Counted from the first letter of the stretch, positions 11,945-25,375 are shown. The stretch: DNA of 64,000 nt from Acanthacorydalis orientalis (GCA_034766995.1 CM068313.1:23923012-23987011), one strand, 5' to 3'. A program made the numbers and translations. Notes: generated from the sequence alone by a model not told the origin.

Positions 11945-12245
11945 ATACACGTTTTATTTAATGGCGAACAAACGCCGTATGGTAAACTATGCAAATGAGG
12001 TGAATTTCGAGCTTAATTTTGAGTGCATGCACCCAAGCGGGGTCGACACTCGTTCAGACTCGCTAATGGAAATGAGGCACATGCAGACGCAACGTATCAT
12101 CTTTCGCGGGATTTACTGCATTAATATTAGGCGTTCGAACCCTCACTTGGGCAGGTATGCTTTCCTCGACGATGTAGAATTAAGACAACGGCCATTTTAT
12201 GTGAGCTCAAACAACGTCTTCTTGCAACGATATTAGCGTATATTG
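11945..12245. other. GC-richer island with POU octamer and 91-codon frame
   Basis: Contains ATGCAAAT (11989-11996) and several TAAT words. An ATG-started frame of 91 codons (11961-12236, plus) crosses it, but the protein resembles nothing I know, and base use shows no clear third-position signal. Regulatory DNA is favoured. Confidence 0.3.
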
Positions 12246-12500
12246 CAATTATATGAACATCGAGATAATAGTTATTTTCAGGAGATTGTTCCCTACTGCT
12301 ATATAACACATAGCGCAAACACACATATTGTCAATGACGTCGACTGCTTATGGCACAACAGTTTGTTTCATTTCCTGTATACCTAAATCTACATATATTA
12401 AGTTATTTGGAAACTTTGACGAATATTTAGTTAGTCGGATATTAAGAAACTATATGCATATTAAATATATACATTGTTACTCTTTCATAATTATACACAC

Positions 12501-12503
<3 letters not shown>

Positions 12504-12571
<68 letters not shown>
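12504..12571. repeat. (TA)34 array
   Basis: Perfect array. Confidence 0.98.
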
Positions 12572-12573
<2 letters not shown>

Positions 12574-13029
12574 TTAAATGTTCTATGTCTTTCTGAAAAA
12601 CATTCATTTTGAACAATTTGCTTCCTATAACCTAATAATTCCGTGATGTAAAAAACTGAATTTACTAAATAAGATTTAATTTTTTTATTTTAAAAAATAG
12701 TACTTAACACAACACAAAACGAGTTTTCCAAATGTATAGTTTCATAACGCACACATTATCTATATCGGCGTTTTTTTTATAGAAAATTAACATTATTTTC
12801 ATTATATATACACTGTAATCACAAAATTACAGTTTGTTAAATTTTATTGTTATTAACAATAATAAATATTATAAATATGTGCATCTCACATTATTGCATG
12901 TTCTAAACACACGTATGCATGCATGCATGTTATAATATGTTATTAAACACTAGTCTTAGTTTTTCTTCCCTGAAGTCACTGCTAATAGATAATTACTCAT
13001 AGTTTATAGTTTATTTTCAAAAATTGAAA

Positions 13030-13065
13030 ATACATATATATGTATATGTATATATACATATATGT
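13030..13065. repeat. Self-complementary TATG/TACA repeat
   Basis: ACATATATATGTATATGTATATATACATATATG is close to its own reverse complement. Confidence 0.85.
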
Positions 13066-13877
13066 CTGAATTAAAGAGAAGTGTTTGAAACGTGACAAAT
13101 AAATCAATAGGAAAATTTTATTGAAACTACATAATTAAACCTGTATAAAATATGAATTTCATATTGTTATTGATAGTCAGCTTGTAACTATTAAAATTAT
13201 TTACATAGGTTTTGTTATTATATAGAAGCATATATGTGAAAAAGTGTCATGCAATAAATGATAATGTTTAGAACTTAACGTTTCAGTGCTTTTTGTAATT
13301 AGATATAATTTAAAATAAATTATTTTGTAAAAATGTCACTCCGGTTTTTTATTTCCATAGAATATTTTTGTTCATAGCATCGTTTGTAAACTGAACATTA
13401 TATACAAGAACTGTTGCGTTGTATATTAAAATAGAAGAGTAATTTACAATAATGTCTTTTTTTCATTTCAATTTAAAGAAACGAGCGTACAAATTACTCT
13501 TTTGAAGGAAATAGCTTTGAAGTTTACATGATGAGCGCATAAAAGGAACAGTGGAATGATATATTCAAGTCAAATTATCCGCTCGTAGGAGTAAAACAAC
13601 AATTATATGAAACAATACAGTAAGGAAGCTAATTGTTAATGTGACTGAGTAGTGAACAATGCACAAAAACGTACAAAATGCATTTGCATCTGTACTGTTC
13701 TTGTATAAGCACATCTAATACTTTTATTCTGCAAACAATATGAGAATTATCGTTTGTTTTGTTTTGTTTTCAATGGAATGTTGACTGAACGTAACAGCCA
13801 ACATATCAAAGTAGCATTTTGATAATACAGATATAACGCTCGAAATAATGCCATATTTGTAGTCAATACTGTGTACT

Positions 13878-13922
13878 CACACATACACACGCATATATAT
13901 ATATACACACATACATACATAT
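13878..13922. repeat. (CA)n(TA)n(CATA)n compound
   Basis: Alternating CA, TA and CATA units. Confidence 0.93.
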
Positions 13923-14137
13923 CTACTTCTTGTTATATAACGATATTTCAGTTTAATTAGGAATTTGCAAGTTACATTTGTATATTCAAGAGCATCGCAA
14001 TCCCTAGGTTTATATGTATATATCCTTTTCTTTGTAATTCGGCATCTCTCTTGTTTTACTTATATTACACGTTGAGCATAAATGTATGAGGGATCATTCA
14101 AGTCTTTCGAATAGAATAAGAAAAATAAATTTAATGA

Positions 14138-14140
<3 letters not shown>

Positions 14141-14179
<39 letters not shown>
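14141..14179. repeat. (AT)19 array
   Basis: Perfect array. Confidence 0.97.
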
Positions 14180-14180
<1 letters not shown>

Positions 14181-14585
14181 CATTTTTTTATCAACTATCA
14201 TATTGAATAAAATATGTTCAAAATTGTATATAACATGTATTAAAAAACACATTAAATTAATTCCAAACCTACAACAAACATCTTGAACAAAGGAAAAAGA
14301 TATGCAAAAAAACATTTTTTTTACAACAAACAAAAGTGAATTTGATATCGTATAGAGCAAGACCAAAATAAATTATCAGTATGTAATTCAAAGGTAAACA
14401 ATAAAATATTTCAATTTAAAAAAGAATAGATGATATTCCCAAGGAACTAAGTAGTAGTGATTTTTATTTAATTTTTATCTGAAACATTTAAATTAACAAA
14501 TAAAATTAACAAATTTAAGAGATGGATAAGTTAATCGTAATTTATTTTATTTCAATTAATCCATATAAGTCACAAAAATGTGTTT

Positions 14586-14620
14586 TATATATATATGTGT
14601 ATATAGAGAGAGAGAGAGAT
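14586..14620. repeat. (TA)n(GA)n compound
   Basis: TATATATATATGTGTATATAG followed by GAGAGAGAGAGA. Confidence 0.95.
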
Positions 14621-14842
14621 TCAGTTTAGGCTTTCACATGAAAGTATTAAAAGAGGTCGCAGGGATTAAGAAAAGTCATGTTATTTTTTATTTAGTATTT
14701 TATTTCAATTTAATACTAAAATACAATTGAACTAAAATACTAAATGGGCTATAACATGTTTTTTTTTCATTTTTGCGTTTTTTTGGATACTTTCATGTGG
14801 AAGCCTAAGTTGAATCACCCTATTTGTATATTATTATACGAG

Positions 14843-14858
14843 TATGTATATATGTATA

Positions 14859-14913
<55 letters not shown>

Positions 14914-14978
14914 ATATGTATATATGGATATATGTATATATGGATATATGTATATATGTATATATGTATATATGTATA

Positions 14979-15020
<42 letters not shown>

Positions 15021-15032
15021 GATAGATAGATA
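14843..15032. repeat. 190-bp symmetrical TA/8-bp minisatellite block
   Basis: A core of GTATATAT octamers with two GGATATAT variants (about 14901-14980) is bounded on both sides by TTTATA and a perfect TA run, and closes with (GATA)3. Confidence 0.95.
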
Positions 15033-15174
15033 ATTCAAAATTAAATTTTATGTTTTCAACATCGTAGCAATACCGATTGTATAAAAGTTTTACAAACTTT
15101 AAATTCAAGTCGAATCATGTTTTAAATTATTCCGATATATGCAATAGTAATGAAGTAACCGTGCAATGTCTTTA

Positions 15175-15560
15175 AATGTCATCTAATTGACGTATACAAA
15201 TCGGATAACGACGCAACAAGAATACATTCTGAATTGGAATACACGTAACGTAACTGTGGCCTTCGTCGAAACCCGTATTGTCCCGCGGTTACGAGGCCCC
15301 CGGGAACCTTCTTATTAATTAACTTGGAGCACAGAAAGCTAATTGCACGCGACCGCAGCTCCCCAGAAACAGCCGGAGTTTGTCTGAGACGACGTCTCTC
15401 TGATATCTGACGAAGGTGTACCAGAGAGATATACATACGTCGCCGCTCAAACAAGCGTAGCGCGAGTTTGTTGTCATTGCTGGATGAATGCGTGATATGC
15501 TCTAATAACGTGCGTCGACTTAATTGCTTTGACATAGTTGACTCAAGTACAACACGTTGA
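15175..15560. other. GC-richer island with 118-codon minus-strand frame
   Basis: The largest complex block in the window, about 44 percent G+C. On the minus strand an ATG (15535) opens 118 codons to TGA (15179), rich in Arg, Leu and Ser, with RRR clusters and no known motif or membrane segment. TTAATTAA (15315-15322) and other homeodomain-type words also occur. It could be an unrecognised exon or a conserved non-coding element. No promoter or splice signal favours the exon. Confidence 0.3.
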
Positions 15561-15700
15561 TTCGAAACACTCCACCTCCGTTGGTTACCTACCTATCTCC
15601 CTAGTTTCCTTGTTCCTGTTATTACATTTCGGTGTCAGCTCCTGAATGACTTATTAGCTTTAGATTGATAGGTACTGTTGTCAAGCAAATTGTGTTTGGT
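15560..15700. other. Pyrimidine-rich complex stretch
   Basis: Plus strand is C/T-rich (CACTCCACCTCCGTTGG, CCTACCTATCTCCC). It continues the preceding island. Function unknown. Confidence 0.2.
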
Positions 15701-16338
15701 GTTATAACTGCTGTATGCTAATGTAATTTGTGTAATTACATGTTAATTAACTATGCGACGAATACAACGTGTTCACGATAAGTACGGTCCAAGTCCAGTT
15801 TTAGAAACTATTCCGATACACAATATGTATCCTTCGGGTTACACACAAATACTCACATTATTATTATTGACAAAACCGTTTATCAATTTACATAAGTAAA
15901 TCATTTTCGAATATATTTGTTTAATTGGAAACGCATCTCAGAAATTTCTCAGCTGAAATCGAATTATTTTCCTAGTTGCATAGAATATAGGAGATAGTAA
16001 TGGAGATAGTAGTAGTTCTGAAGTAACTAGGATAAATATTTACATACTTCTTAATACAATCAACTTATGCGTTTATAAAATAATATTTCTGGACTTTCAA
16101 AATGTACATTAAAAAAGTTTGAAATTTGTTAATGGAAGTAATCAGTTTTAAATAATTTCTAAAAATTAAATATACTATTACTTTTTTTATTTGTATTATA
16201 TAAATTTCTGACAAATTATTTTTTTTCTATCAAAATAAAAACATGGTAATGTAATATGGTATTTTGTCATGAACACTTACTGAAGGGAATGTTTAATTAA
16301 TGAAATAAATTAATTTATACAAGACACTAATTCCAATA

Positions 16339-16342
<4 letters not shown>

Positions 16343-16399
<57 letters not shown>
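16343..16399. repeat. (TA)28 array
   Basis: Perfect array. Confidence 0.98.
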
Positions 16400-16401
<2 letters not shown>

Positions 16402-16621
16402 CGTTGCCTAATTTTCATAATGTAACATATTTTTTAACAGACATGTTTTTTTAGTAATTATAAATATTTTGTAACGCTGCGATTTGAAATAACGTCTCTA
16501 TCCAATTTCTATCTGCCATTTGCTTTGAAAAAATAATTTATGATTTTTAACTAAAATTACTAAGAAATAATAACTAAGACATTTTTTGTAATACTTATCT
16601 TTGCTTAATTATTATATCTAC

Positions 16622-16625
<4 letters not shown>

Positions 16626-16680
<55 letters not shown>
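16626..16680. repeat. (TA)27 array
   Basis: Perfect array. Confidence 0.98.
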
Positions 16681-16687
<7 letters not shown>

Positions 16688-16899
16688 ATATTTATTACAA
16701 AATTTGTACACACTAATGCAAAAATAAAATTCTAATGTTAAATAAAACATATAAATATTTTCTCGAACTTCATTCAAAATATAATATACAATAATTTTCC
16801 TAAATATAGTCTGAAAAAATGTTATTTTAAAATATTAAAATACAATAATATGAAAATGTCTATATACACAAGCGAATAGTAAAAGAATAGTATCGTATT

Positions 16900-17002
<103 letters not shown>

Positions 17003-17489
17003 TATATACATATACACACAGAATAAAAATATAAACGCTGAAAAATATTCTGGAAATAGGCGAGAAGATTTTATTATAGAATAGAACATGAAGACGCGAT
17101 TCAAATGTGAAAACGAAGGATTTGAGAGATTTATACTAACACTGGAACTGTAGGGAACTAATAAAAATATACAAAAATCGAACTCAATAAACATTGAAGT
17201 GAATGGCGTTTATAAAAAAACAAAGATAGAAATATTATTGTAATTTTATTGTTTGTATACTGATAATTGTATCTATGAAATACTTATAATATAGATGTGT
17301 ACAAATCATTTATATTGGATTATGAACAGATTGTGTACATTAATTTATAAGTGTCTATGGCAAAAGTGTGTTTGTGCACATTAATTGTTAACATAAGAAT
17401 ATTCACAACGAACGACTTTAAAATATAAATTTATTTTACGTACACAGTTCTGTATGTACAAATATACACAGAACACATAATTTTAAATA

Positions 17490-17895
17490 CCACCATACCA
17501 GAAAGTATTGAGAACATCATAAATTTCAGCATTCAAACGTCCACTGTTGAACTTAATAAAATCCAGAGTTGATATTCGTGACTGTAGTATAAAACGTCAT
17601 AAGTTTTAATATCGCTAGGGAGCGTGCAAGTTTCAAGATTAGCGTCACTGATGGAAATATATTTGAATGCAATAGTTGAATACTAAAGCATGGATTAAAA
17701 TTTGTTAGGAGTCAGCATTTGAATTCACTGTATATGTATAATTGTCAATGATAGCTTCCCCTTTCGTTTTTCCGTAAGGGTGTAACCCCAGAATGAGCCA
17801 ACTGCACTTTATCTGATTCTTGATATCATTAACTCGACTGGTATCGCTTTAAAACATTGAAAATTGACCGGAAAGCTATATTAATTCCACAAAGA
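17490..17895. other. Moderately GC-richer island
   Basis: Complex sequence with no microsatellite for 900 bp around it. The densest part, 17735-17850, has CTTCCCCTTTCG and AAGGGTGTAACCCC. No coding frame. Confidence 0.25.
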
Positions 17896-18303
17896 AATAT
17901 GTGAGGACAGAGATGGATTCAAGTGTGGGTAGACAACATATTATTTATAGATAATTTAAATAACGTTGCTCCTACATATTTCTTGGTTATTATTCATCGA
18001 ATGATTGATACTGTTATTATTACTGCCTAATATCTACTCTTTATAAGGTAATTTTGTAGGAAGAGCAAGTTTAAAGTCAATATGATCTCTATAGAATAAA
18101 CGAAATGTACATATTTAATAAAATTTATAAAATTGGACTTACTTGGTATTATTAATTCAAGTAATGCATTAGTGGTACTTTTTCGATAAATTGTGTCACT
18201 AAAAGTAATTGGCACTCACTTTTTTATGTTAGTAAGTTATTTACTTTTTTTATAACAGCATGATAGTTACAAAAATATTACTTTCACTATTACTCATTTA
18301 TAC

Positions 18304-18308
<5 letters not shown>

Positions 18309-18360
<52 letters not shown>
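18309..18360. repeat. (AT)26 array
   Basis: Perfect array. Confidence 0.98.
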
Positions 18361-18361
<1 letters not shown>

Positions 18362-19295
18362 TGAACAAACGTACAGTTTATTAGGAAAGTAACAATTTAT
18401 ATAAAAAGAATGCAGTTCTTCATAAGATTTATTTAAATCAATAAAATGATTTAAATGCTATCTTTAACATTTACTATTCTATTATTGTTATCAAATATAC
18501 ATACAGATGAATTCACAGCTATTTAGTTTTTAATGTTAGTTTATGTTTGGGCAAAAAACAGTTTTCATTTATTTTCATATATATTAAATGATTTACTTTT
18601 GCGTACAATTAAATTTATGGATCGAATTTGAAGCATAATCGTTTCTTTTCTTGTTGTAAGTTTTCACTAAAGTAGAAAAACAATATTACGAACGTAGATA
18701 TGAATAGAATATAAAACATAAAAAAATATTTTTGCTTAATTTTAAGAAATTACAAAATAAAATATTTAAAAGATAAGAATCGCATATTATTGGCAAATTA
18801 AAACGAAAAAGGAAGGATAAATCCAGTTTATAACAAAAATATCTCTACTGTACTTGTGCTCTAACGTATAACACTAGTATTGAATACTAACATAATAATG
18901 GAGTAATATCGAAATATTGTACTTTTCTTATATATTTTCATTTAAAAAATTACAGTAGTGAAGTTGTTGGATTATTTTTATAAAAATATATAGTTGAAAA
19001 GAAAATAAAAAAAATATAGCTTCTAGTTTTTATGCACTTATCGAATTATTTATATGAGTATTAAAGTTTCTACTGTTGAGATAACTTAAATAATTTCAAA
19101 CGTTTTTCAAATAAATATAACTAAACTGCCTCTGATTTGCTTATCTAGCTATATTCTATTGTAAAATGTATAGTAACACATTGTATATGTTATTGTCAAA
19201 TTTTAATGTTTAACACTTTGTTATTAAAAAAGGTACAGAAAATGATCATCAGAGAATAAATTTTAAATATGAATACCAAGGAAGTATTCAATAAT

Positions 19296-19298
<3 letters not shown>

Positions 19299-19354
<56 letters not shown>

Positions 19355-19375
19355 GTATGTGCGTATGTATGTGTA
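19299..19375. repeat. (AT)25 plus GTAT-rich tail
   Basis: Perfect AT to 19348, then GTATATGTATGTGCGTATGT. Confidence 0.96.
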
Positions 19376-19612
19376 TGTTTAACACCTGTGTATATAATTA
19401 TTCAAATGATAGATATGATAAAAAAACTTTTGATGTAGTAGTACATTAAAGATCAAATAACATACACACGAATTAATGTCGAATATTATAAATGCAAATC
19501 CGGATAAATCAATACTGCTATTTAATACTTTATATCAATGAAATATAATACGTATATGTTATTTTATTTCAACGGCAATAATTGTATACTGGATTAAATT
19601 TTTTAAAAAATA

Positions 19613-19632
19613 ATATATATATATATATATAT
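19613..19632. repeat. (AT)10 array
   Basis: Perfect short array. Confidence 0.95.
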
Positions 19633-20074
19633 GATATTATTTTTTAATATAATGTTACTATCAATAAAAACACAAAGGAACATTTTTATATTTGGATTAA
19701 AATATTTAGTGTTATGAAAAATATTATTCATAGAATTGTGAATTGTTTTTGATTTCAAGACTAGACATTTTTTCTGAAACATGTGTTTTTTTTTCCTGAA
19801 TGATTTATAATTTTAGAATGAAATCTAAACTGAAAATGTCATTGAATACTTGAAAATGGAAAAATCTTTAACATAAATAATATAAGTATCAAATTGTAAA
19901 ACTCTCAAATATTACTATTTTATATCATTTAAAAGATAAAAGATGCATCTGAAATTAGTTCTGATAATTTTATATACTGCTTTACCATCAGATACGTTTT
20001 TATGAAAGTTTTTTTTCTGCACACGAGAAAATTACCAGAATTCAGTCGCCTGTTACTAACTGCATATATAAAAA

Positions 20075-20310
20075 AATTACAAATACACGAGAGATCGAAT
20101 AATTGAAAAACAAGTGGTGCTGCAGACATGTTAAGATCTATAATCCACCTAATCCATCGTCCTTGCAACCAATGAATGATCAGATCGACGAGTCGGACCA
20201 GTACGTGTATTAATTGCGAGCGTCTATAAAAGGAGAGATCAGGGTCCAGTTGCAACCTCCATACTGCTGGTCGACCTACCTACACAAGTTCTGTTGCCTG
20301 GCTATCTCTT
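20075..20310 (+). promoter_or_regulatory. Candidate TATA-type promoter island
   Basis: TATAAAAG at 20225-20232 lies in a GC-richer island. An initiator-like TCCAGT (20245-20250) is 23 bp downstream and TCCATAC (20258-20264) about 35 bp downstream. Spacing to neither is ideal. No open frame or clear donor follows, so a transcript is unproven. Confidence 0.25.
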
Positions 20311-20554
20311 TATAATTATGTGCTTAAACATATGTGATATTATATATTTTTGTTGTTTTTATAGAAATAATTATAAAACAAATCGATGTAATTGTGATTT
20401 ACACAATATTGCATTTAAAATATTTCTTAACTTTTCATAGTAAAAACGATTTGTTTTATGAAACATTCAATTATACTTTAATGATAATCACTACTATTTT
20501 ATAAATTTGAATGCAATACCTACATATAATTTTCCATTTGAAAGTCACGCAAAT

Positions 20555-20595
20555 ATTCAATACCTGAATAAACAACTAAAACAATATCAACATTT
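20555..20595 (-). promoter_or_regulatory. Possible recursive splice site
   Basis: Minus strand reads TTGTTTTAGTTGTTTATTCAG then GTATTG, with the junction between 20564 and 20563. The acceptor half is strong and the donor half (GTATTG) is weak. Confidence 0.25.
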
Positions 20596-20925
20596 TAATA
20601 TCACATGAATTTTATTATATAACTTGTTCATTAAATTATTCACATGATTCATAGCTTTAAAATTTGATATAAATATATTTATGTACATGTGTGTTTTTGT
20701 CTATACATTAATAAATATAACAAAATGTTTATGAAAAGGTAATAAAACAGACTTGTTTAATATGTCTTTTAAGAAGATGGTTGATATAAGTAACACGCAT
20801 TTTCATATAAGAACATATTACATATTTATTTATATGACAACTTGAGGAATTTAGCATAGGTAATGTATGTATCTATATCATCCGGTATTTTCGGAACCAT
20901 AAATTTACACAAACGTGTAATAAGC

Positions 20926-20929
<4 letters not shown>

Positions 20930-20998
<69 letters not shown>
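20930..20998. repeat. (AT)34 array
   Basis: Perfect array. Confidence 0.98.
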
Positions 20999-21003
<5 letters not shown>

Positions 21004-21288
21004 GTAAAAGATGTTACATGTTACCGGTTCAACGCTCTTTGCTTCTTACATCTGTGTACGCCACTGAGATAAAAGGATTTTTTTAAATGTACGGCGAACT
21101 CATAGGCGTGGCTATTGAAATATAATAACGTCAAGTCTACGTGTTGTACTTTTCATTCAACATGTTTTTTAAAAATTATGTTTTTTATATACATTATATG
21201 TTTTTATATTGAATAATAATTAAAAAGGCTGTTTTGCTATCAAAAATAATTAACTCACCCTGTATTCTCTTCTATACATGTATACGTT

Positions 21289-21292
<4 letters not shown>

Positions 21293-21327
<35 letters not shown>
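21293..21327. repeat. (TA)17 array
   Basis: Perfect array. Confidence 0.97.
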
Positions 21328-21332
<5 letters not shown>

Positions 21333-21442
21333 TAAAAAATGCAAATACTTATACATAAAATTATTACAATTTTAATAATATATCAAAATATTTTTTCATG
21401 GTTTTACAAATAAAAAATACAGATTTTTAATTATTTTTCAAC

Positions 21443-21445
<3 letters not shown>

Positions 21446-21479
<34 letters not shown>
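21446..21479. repeat. (TA)17 array
   Basis: Perfect array. Confidence 0.97.
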
Positions 21480-21482
<3 letters not shown>

Positions 21483-22048
21483 GAACACGTTTATTAATAA
21501 ATTTTAATTCAATGGTTTTACTTGTGATACAAAATCATGTATTATAAATATTGTTCTAAAGGCAATAATTATATTAATTAAACTTGTTAATATAAAAATT
21601 ATTCGTTGTTCAAAATATATTTAATAAAAAAAGGCAAATAATTACTTCTCTTGGCATACGTTTTTGAAAAGAATCGAAAGATGAATAAAATTTGTCAGAA
21701 ATAGTGTTTTTGTAATTTTAAAAATACTTTATTGAAAGAGATAAATTACTTAATAATATACTGTTTACAAAGGTAACAATAGTATACACTAGTCAGTGAC
21801 AATAAACGTTTTTAAAAACATAATAAATAACATTAATAAGTTAAATACGAGTATTGGTTCACGATTAATCACCGTTTTTCAATATTATCAGGTACTGAAC
21901 ACTAAACTACAATCGATTTATTAATGGTTCATTTCAAATGTTAATTAATACTGATTACTTACTTATATGAATGTAGCAAAAAATAATTAATTTAGATATT
22001 TTTATTCCTTTCTGTAATAACGCGCGTAAAAAAGAAAATTATTATTAA

Positions 22049-22106
22049 TTAAAATTATTTATAGTTATATATATATAGTTATATTATAAGTTAAAATTAT
22101 TTATAG
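22049..22106 (+). repeat. 16-bp direct repeat
   Basis: TTAAAATTATTTATAG occurs at 22049-22064 and 22091-22106 around a short TA run. Confidence 0.8.
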
Positions 22107-22674
22107 AAAAAGATTCTATAAATAAGAAGTGTTCAATGGAACACATTAGAATAGTATTTTTCTAGATTTCTAAAACGAAATTTCAGGTAATATTAAAAAA
22201 TATATAATGTCTGTTTTGATAATATTTCCTTTAAATTCGAGATATTATTAGTGTGTTCATCAGTATTTTTGAATAAACAGTTCTTTGAATAAAAAAAATC
22301 AAGAAAAATATGTATTGAAATACAAAAATAAATTGTAGTCAAATTCACTCATATTTTTGAATATAAAATTCGTAAAGATTTTTATTAAAAGCCCCATTAC
22401 AGTTTTTACTTGTTAATTAACTATACATTTATGTACTACACATATATTAGCAATATGTTGTGAAAGGAGAGAGTATATTCCGATTTTTATTAAATATTGG
22501 TTTATTGTTATTTTTATAATAGACATATTAGAAATGTGTTTGGTTAAATCAAAAATAACAATTGGATATGAATAAAAAATCTGTGTTAGAAAAACAACTG
22601 ATCTTGATCTAAATTAAATAAACTCCTACTGACCAAGTATACTCGTATGTTAAGAAGAAAATAAAAAAGCAGTT

Positions 22675-22765
22675 TATATATATATATATATATATATAAC
22701 ATCTCTTTCTCTCTCTCTCATACGCACACTCAATAGGTATGTGTGTATATATATATATATATATA
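22675..22765. repeat. Two (TA)n arrays around a CT-rich link
   Basis: 22675-22698 and 22746-22765, joined by TCTCTTTCTCTCTCTCTC and a CACA stretch. Confidence 0.95.
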
Positions 22766-23235
22766 ATACATTTAGTTACCTATTAAAAACTCCCACTGAC
22801 ATATATTTTATTTTACTTAAAAATATAGTAAACAATATTTTTTATCATAACTTGATAAATATTTAAACGGAGAGTTTGAAAAAAATATTCACAAAAATGT
22901 TATGAGCGGAAAACAGAAAGACGCTACGAGTTTTTATTGTAATTAAATTTACCGTAATTTAGAGTTATAATTTTCACTTCATGTTAAAACAAAATATAAA
23001 ATTACACGTCAATTACATTTTACTTTACACTTAACAACATTACATTTTTTTGTTCAAAACAGTGCAACAACATTTTGCGTGGAATTGTTAAATTTACCGT
23101 ACATATTATTATTTCTGTTTAGGATTCAACTAATTTTGTTTTCAGTGGTAAATTTTTTATATTAAATATAATCGTGTACGAGTATATACTCAGTCTTTAA
23201 TGCATACCTACATACATACATTTGTGTTAATATTA

Positions 23236-23236
<1 letters not shown>

Positions 23237-23297
<61 letters not shown>
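23237..23297. repeat. (TA)30 array
   Basis: Near-perfect array. Confidence 0.98.
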
Positions 23298-23303
<6 letters not shown>

Positions 23304-23544
23304 TGTATATACGTTTTCAGGTGGGTGAAGAGATGAATGTATTTGCTTATATTTAAATATTTGGATGTATAATAAATACAGAAAAAAGATGAACCTGTGT
23401 AAACGATCAATAACGGTGTCACCATCCAATAAAAAATTAATATGTTGATAAGCTCTGACCCTACGAGTAATTCAAATAATCGTTGCTTTACACAATCATC
23501 AATTTAAATATAAATATGAATAAAATATGAGTCTGTGACAAAAC

Positions 23545-23850
23545 AGAGTGCACGCCGCCAATGATGTCTCGAGTCTCAGCGTTTTAATATATGGGACAAC
23601 ATTTTTTTCATAAAAGAAAATAGAGTTGGTAAATTATCTTTATCTCGGGGTGGAAAACAAAACAGACGGGCGTAGTTCGAGACCCGTCGTGGCAGCGCAA
23701 TGAATCACCACTAGGGATTTCGTGTTCTGTACGAGGTGCAGACATTTTCTTGAATGTGTCTCCGCTCTCCTGTCTCGCATCTTCTGTTTCACGAGACGTC
23801 TTTTGTGACGAGTTTATTTTTCTAAGAAGCGTAACAAATGGAAACTAACG
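23545..23850. other. GC-richer island with hairpin
   Basis: A perfect 6-bp inverted repeat GACGGG/CCCGTC (23665-23670/23683-23688) encloses a 12-nt loop with GTTCGA. CAATGAATCACC and CTGTCTCGCATC follow. Not a tRNA, since no other arms form. Confidence 0.3.
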
Positions 23851-25324
23851 GGGTGGACACATTCTGTTTTCTTCGAAATGAATGATTGCTTTGACTACTT
23901 TGTATTATAATGAATAAGCGAATTGAATTATTTGTTTAGTATTGGAGTAAATGAGCTGGTAACGTTTGTTAAAGTAGATTAGCGAACTCATCGACTAACT
24001 TGTTTTATCTCAGATGAAAAGTATTACTTGACTTGGTAAATAATAAATATCGAATAAGCTGCCATCGCTATAATTTTTAGGTTATTACTAAGAATCTTCT
24101 TATTTTTTACCTTTTATATGTATGGAATCGGATACGTTTTCATATTAAGATATTTTAATTTCAAGTGTTCGAAAATATGGTAAACTGATTCAATGGATTT
24201 TTTATTTATCGGATATTTATTTTCAAAATAATCAAAGAAATTATAAATTATACATACTGTTTCAGAACTTTATTCTTAATAATTTATAAAAGTGATGAAT
24301 GAAAATCTTAAATAAAGTTGATATCCATTCGTATTTATTTATATCTAATGGCATTTTACCATCCAACTGTGATCATTTTAGTTTTTAAACAACATTGTAC
24401 ACATTCATTTGAAACGACTACAAAAATATAAACTTGTAAACACTCTCCATTGTATACAAAAAATAAAGGCTTATATAATACTATATATTTACTAGAATTT
24501 TTAAGTGAAATAGTTTTAAACTAATATTTTTTTAATAATTATTCATATAACAAAATTGCATTTTTGCGTATCTTTTATATGTAATATTATTTTTGTACAC
24601 AATATAACTGTAATTTAAAAAGTATTAATAAGTAAAATCAAATATGATTATGTAATTAATGATCAATAACTGATAATAATGTGTTACTGCTTTTTTATTA
24701 GTAATTTTCATTTAAATATTAATAAATGGCAATATGAAATTACAAAAAATTCGAAAATATCTTTTAGAAAGTAAAATTTTAAAAAATAGCTTTTTGATGA
24801 CTTCCTGAGAAAAACATTCTTTAATAAAACGTACAAACGTATTCATTAATACTTTTAAAGGTAGATTCCTGAATATTTATCTTTGATTATAAAACAAAGT
24901 AAGCAATTCGCGATATTAAAATGACAAACAATGATAATATTTTAAACATTTACAGAATATTTCATTTAAACTAATATCAACGGTGTATACTAACTATGAA
25001 GTTGAAAAAAGTATAAATATTATTAATATATTAAAAAGATGTAAAGTAAGTGCTCTTCCGATGATGCCTCCATTTGGTCATTATAGAAAAACTTCAGTGC
25101 TGTAATGATCCTCAAAGATACGTTGACGAAAGTATGAATGTAGGATAATCTCGAGAAATAAGTACATATTATTATTATTGGAATTGTTTTAATCTGCTTA
25201 TTGTATGTTTATTTAAAAAAAAGGAACTAGTTACAACCAAGAATATTTAATGAAAAATGTGTATATTATTATAAAAGTGTAATCTTATGTAAATTTCAAG
25301 TATTATAAAGTATTTTCTACCGTG

Positions 25325-25331
<7 letters not shown>

Positions 25332-25368
<37 letters not shown>
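25332..25368. repeat. (TA)18 array
   Basis: Perfect array. Confidence 0.97.

Positions 25369-25375
<7 letters not shown>

Noticed and set aside
22140..22200. Plus-strand TTTCAG|GTAATA as a recursive site
   Set aside because: The tract is interrupted by purines (AAAACGAAA), so it is not comparable with the minus-strand sites.
23305..23330. Plus-strand TTTTCAG|GTGGGT as a recursive site
   Set aside because: The preceding sequence is a TA microsatellite rather than a pyrimidine tract, and there is only a four-T run.
23660..23690. tRNA gene around GTTCGAGACCC
   Set aside because: Only one hairpin forms. There is no D arm, anticodon arm or acceptor stem at tRNA spacing.
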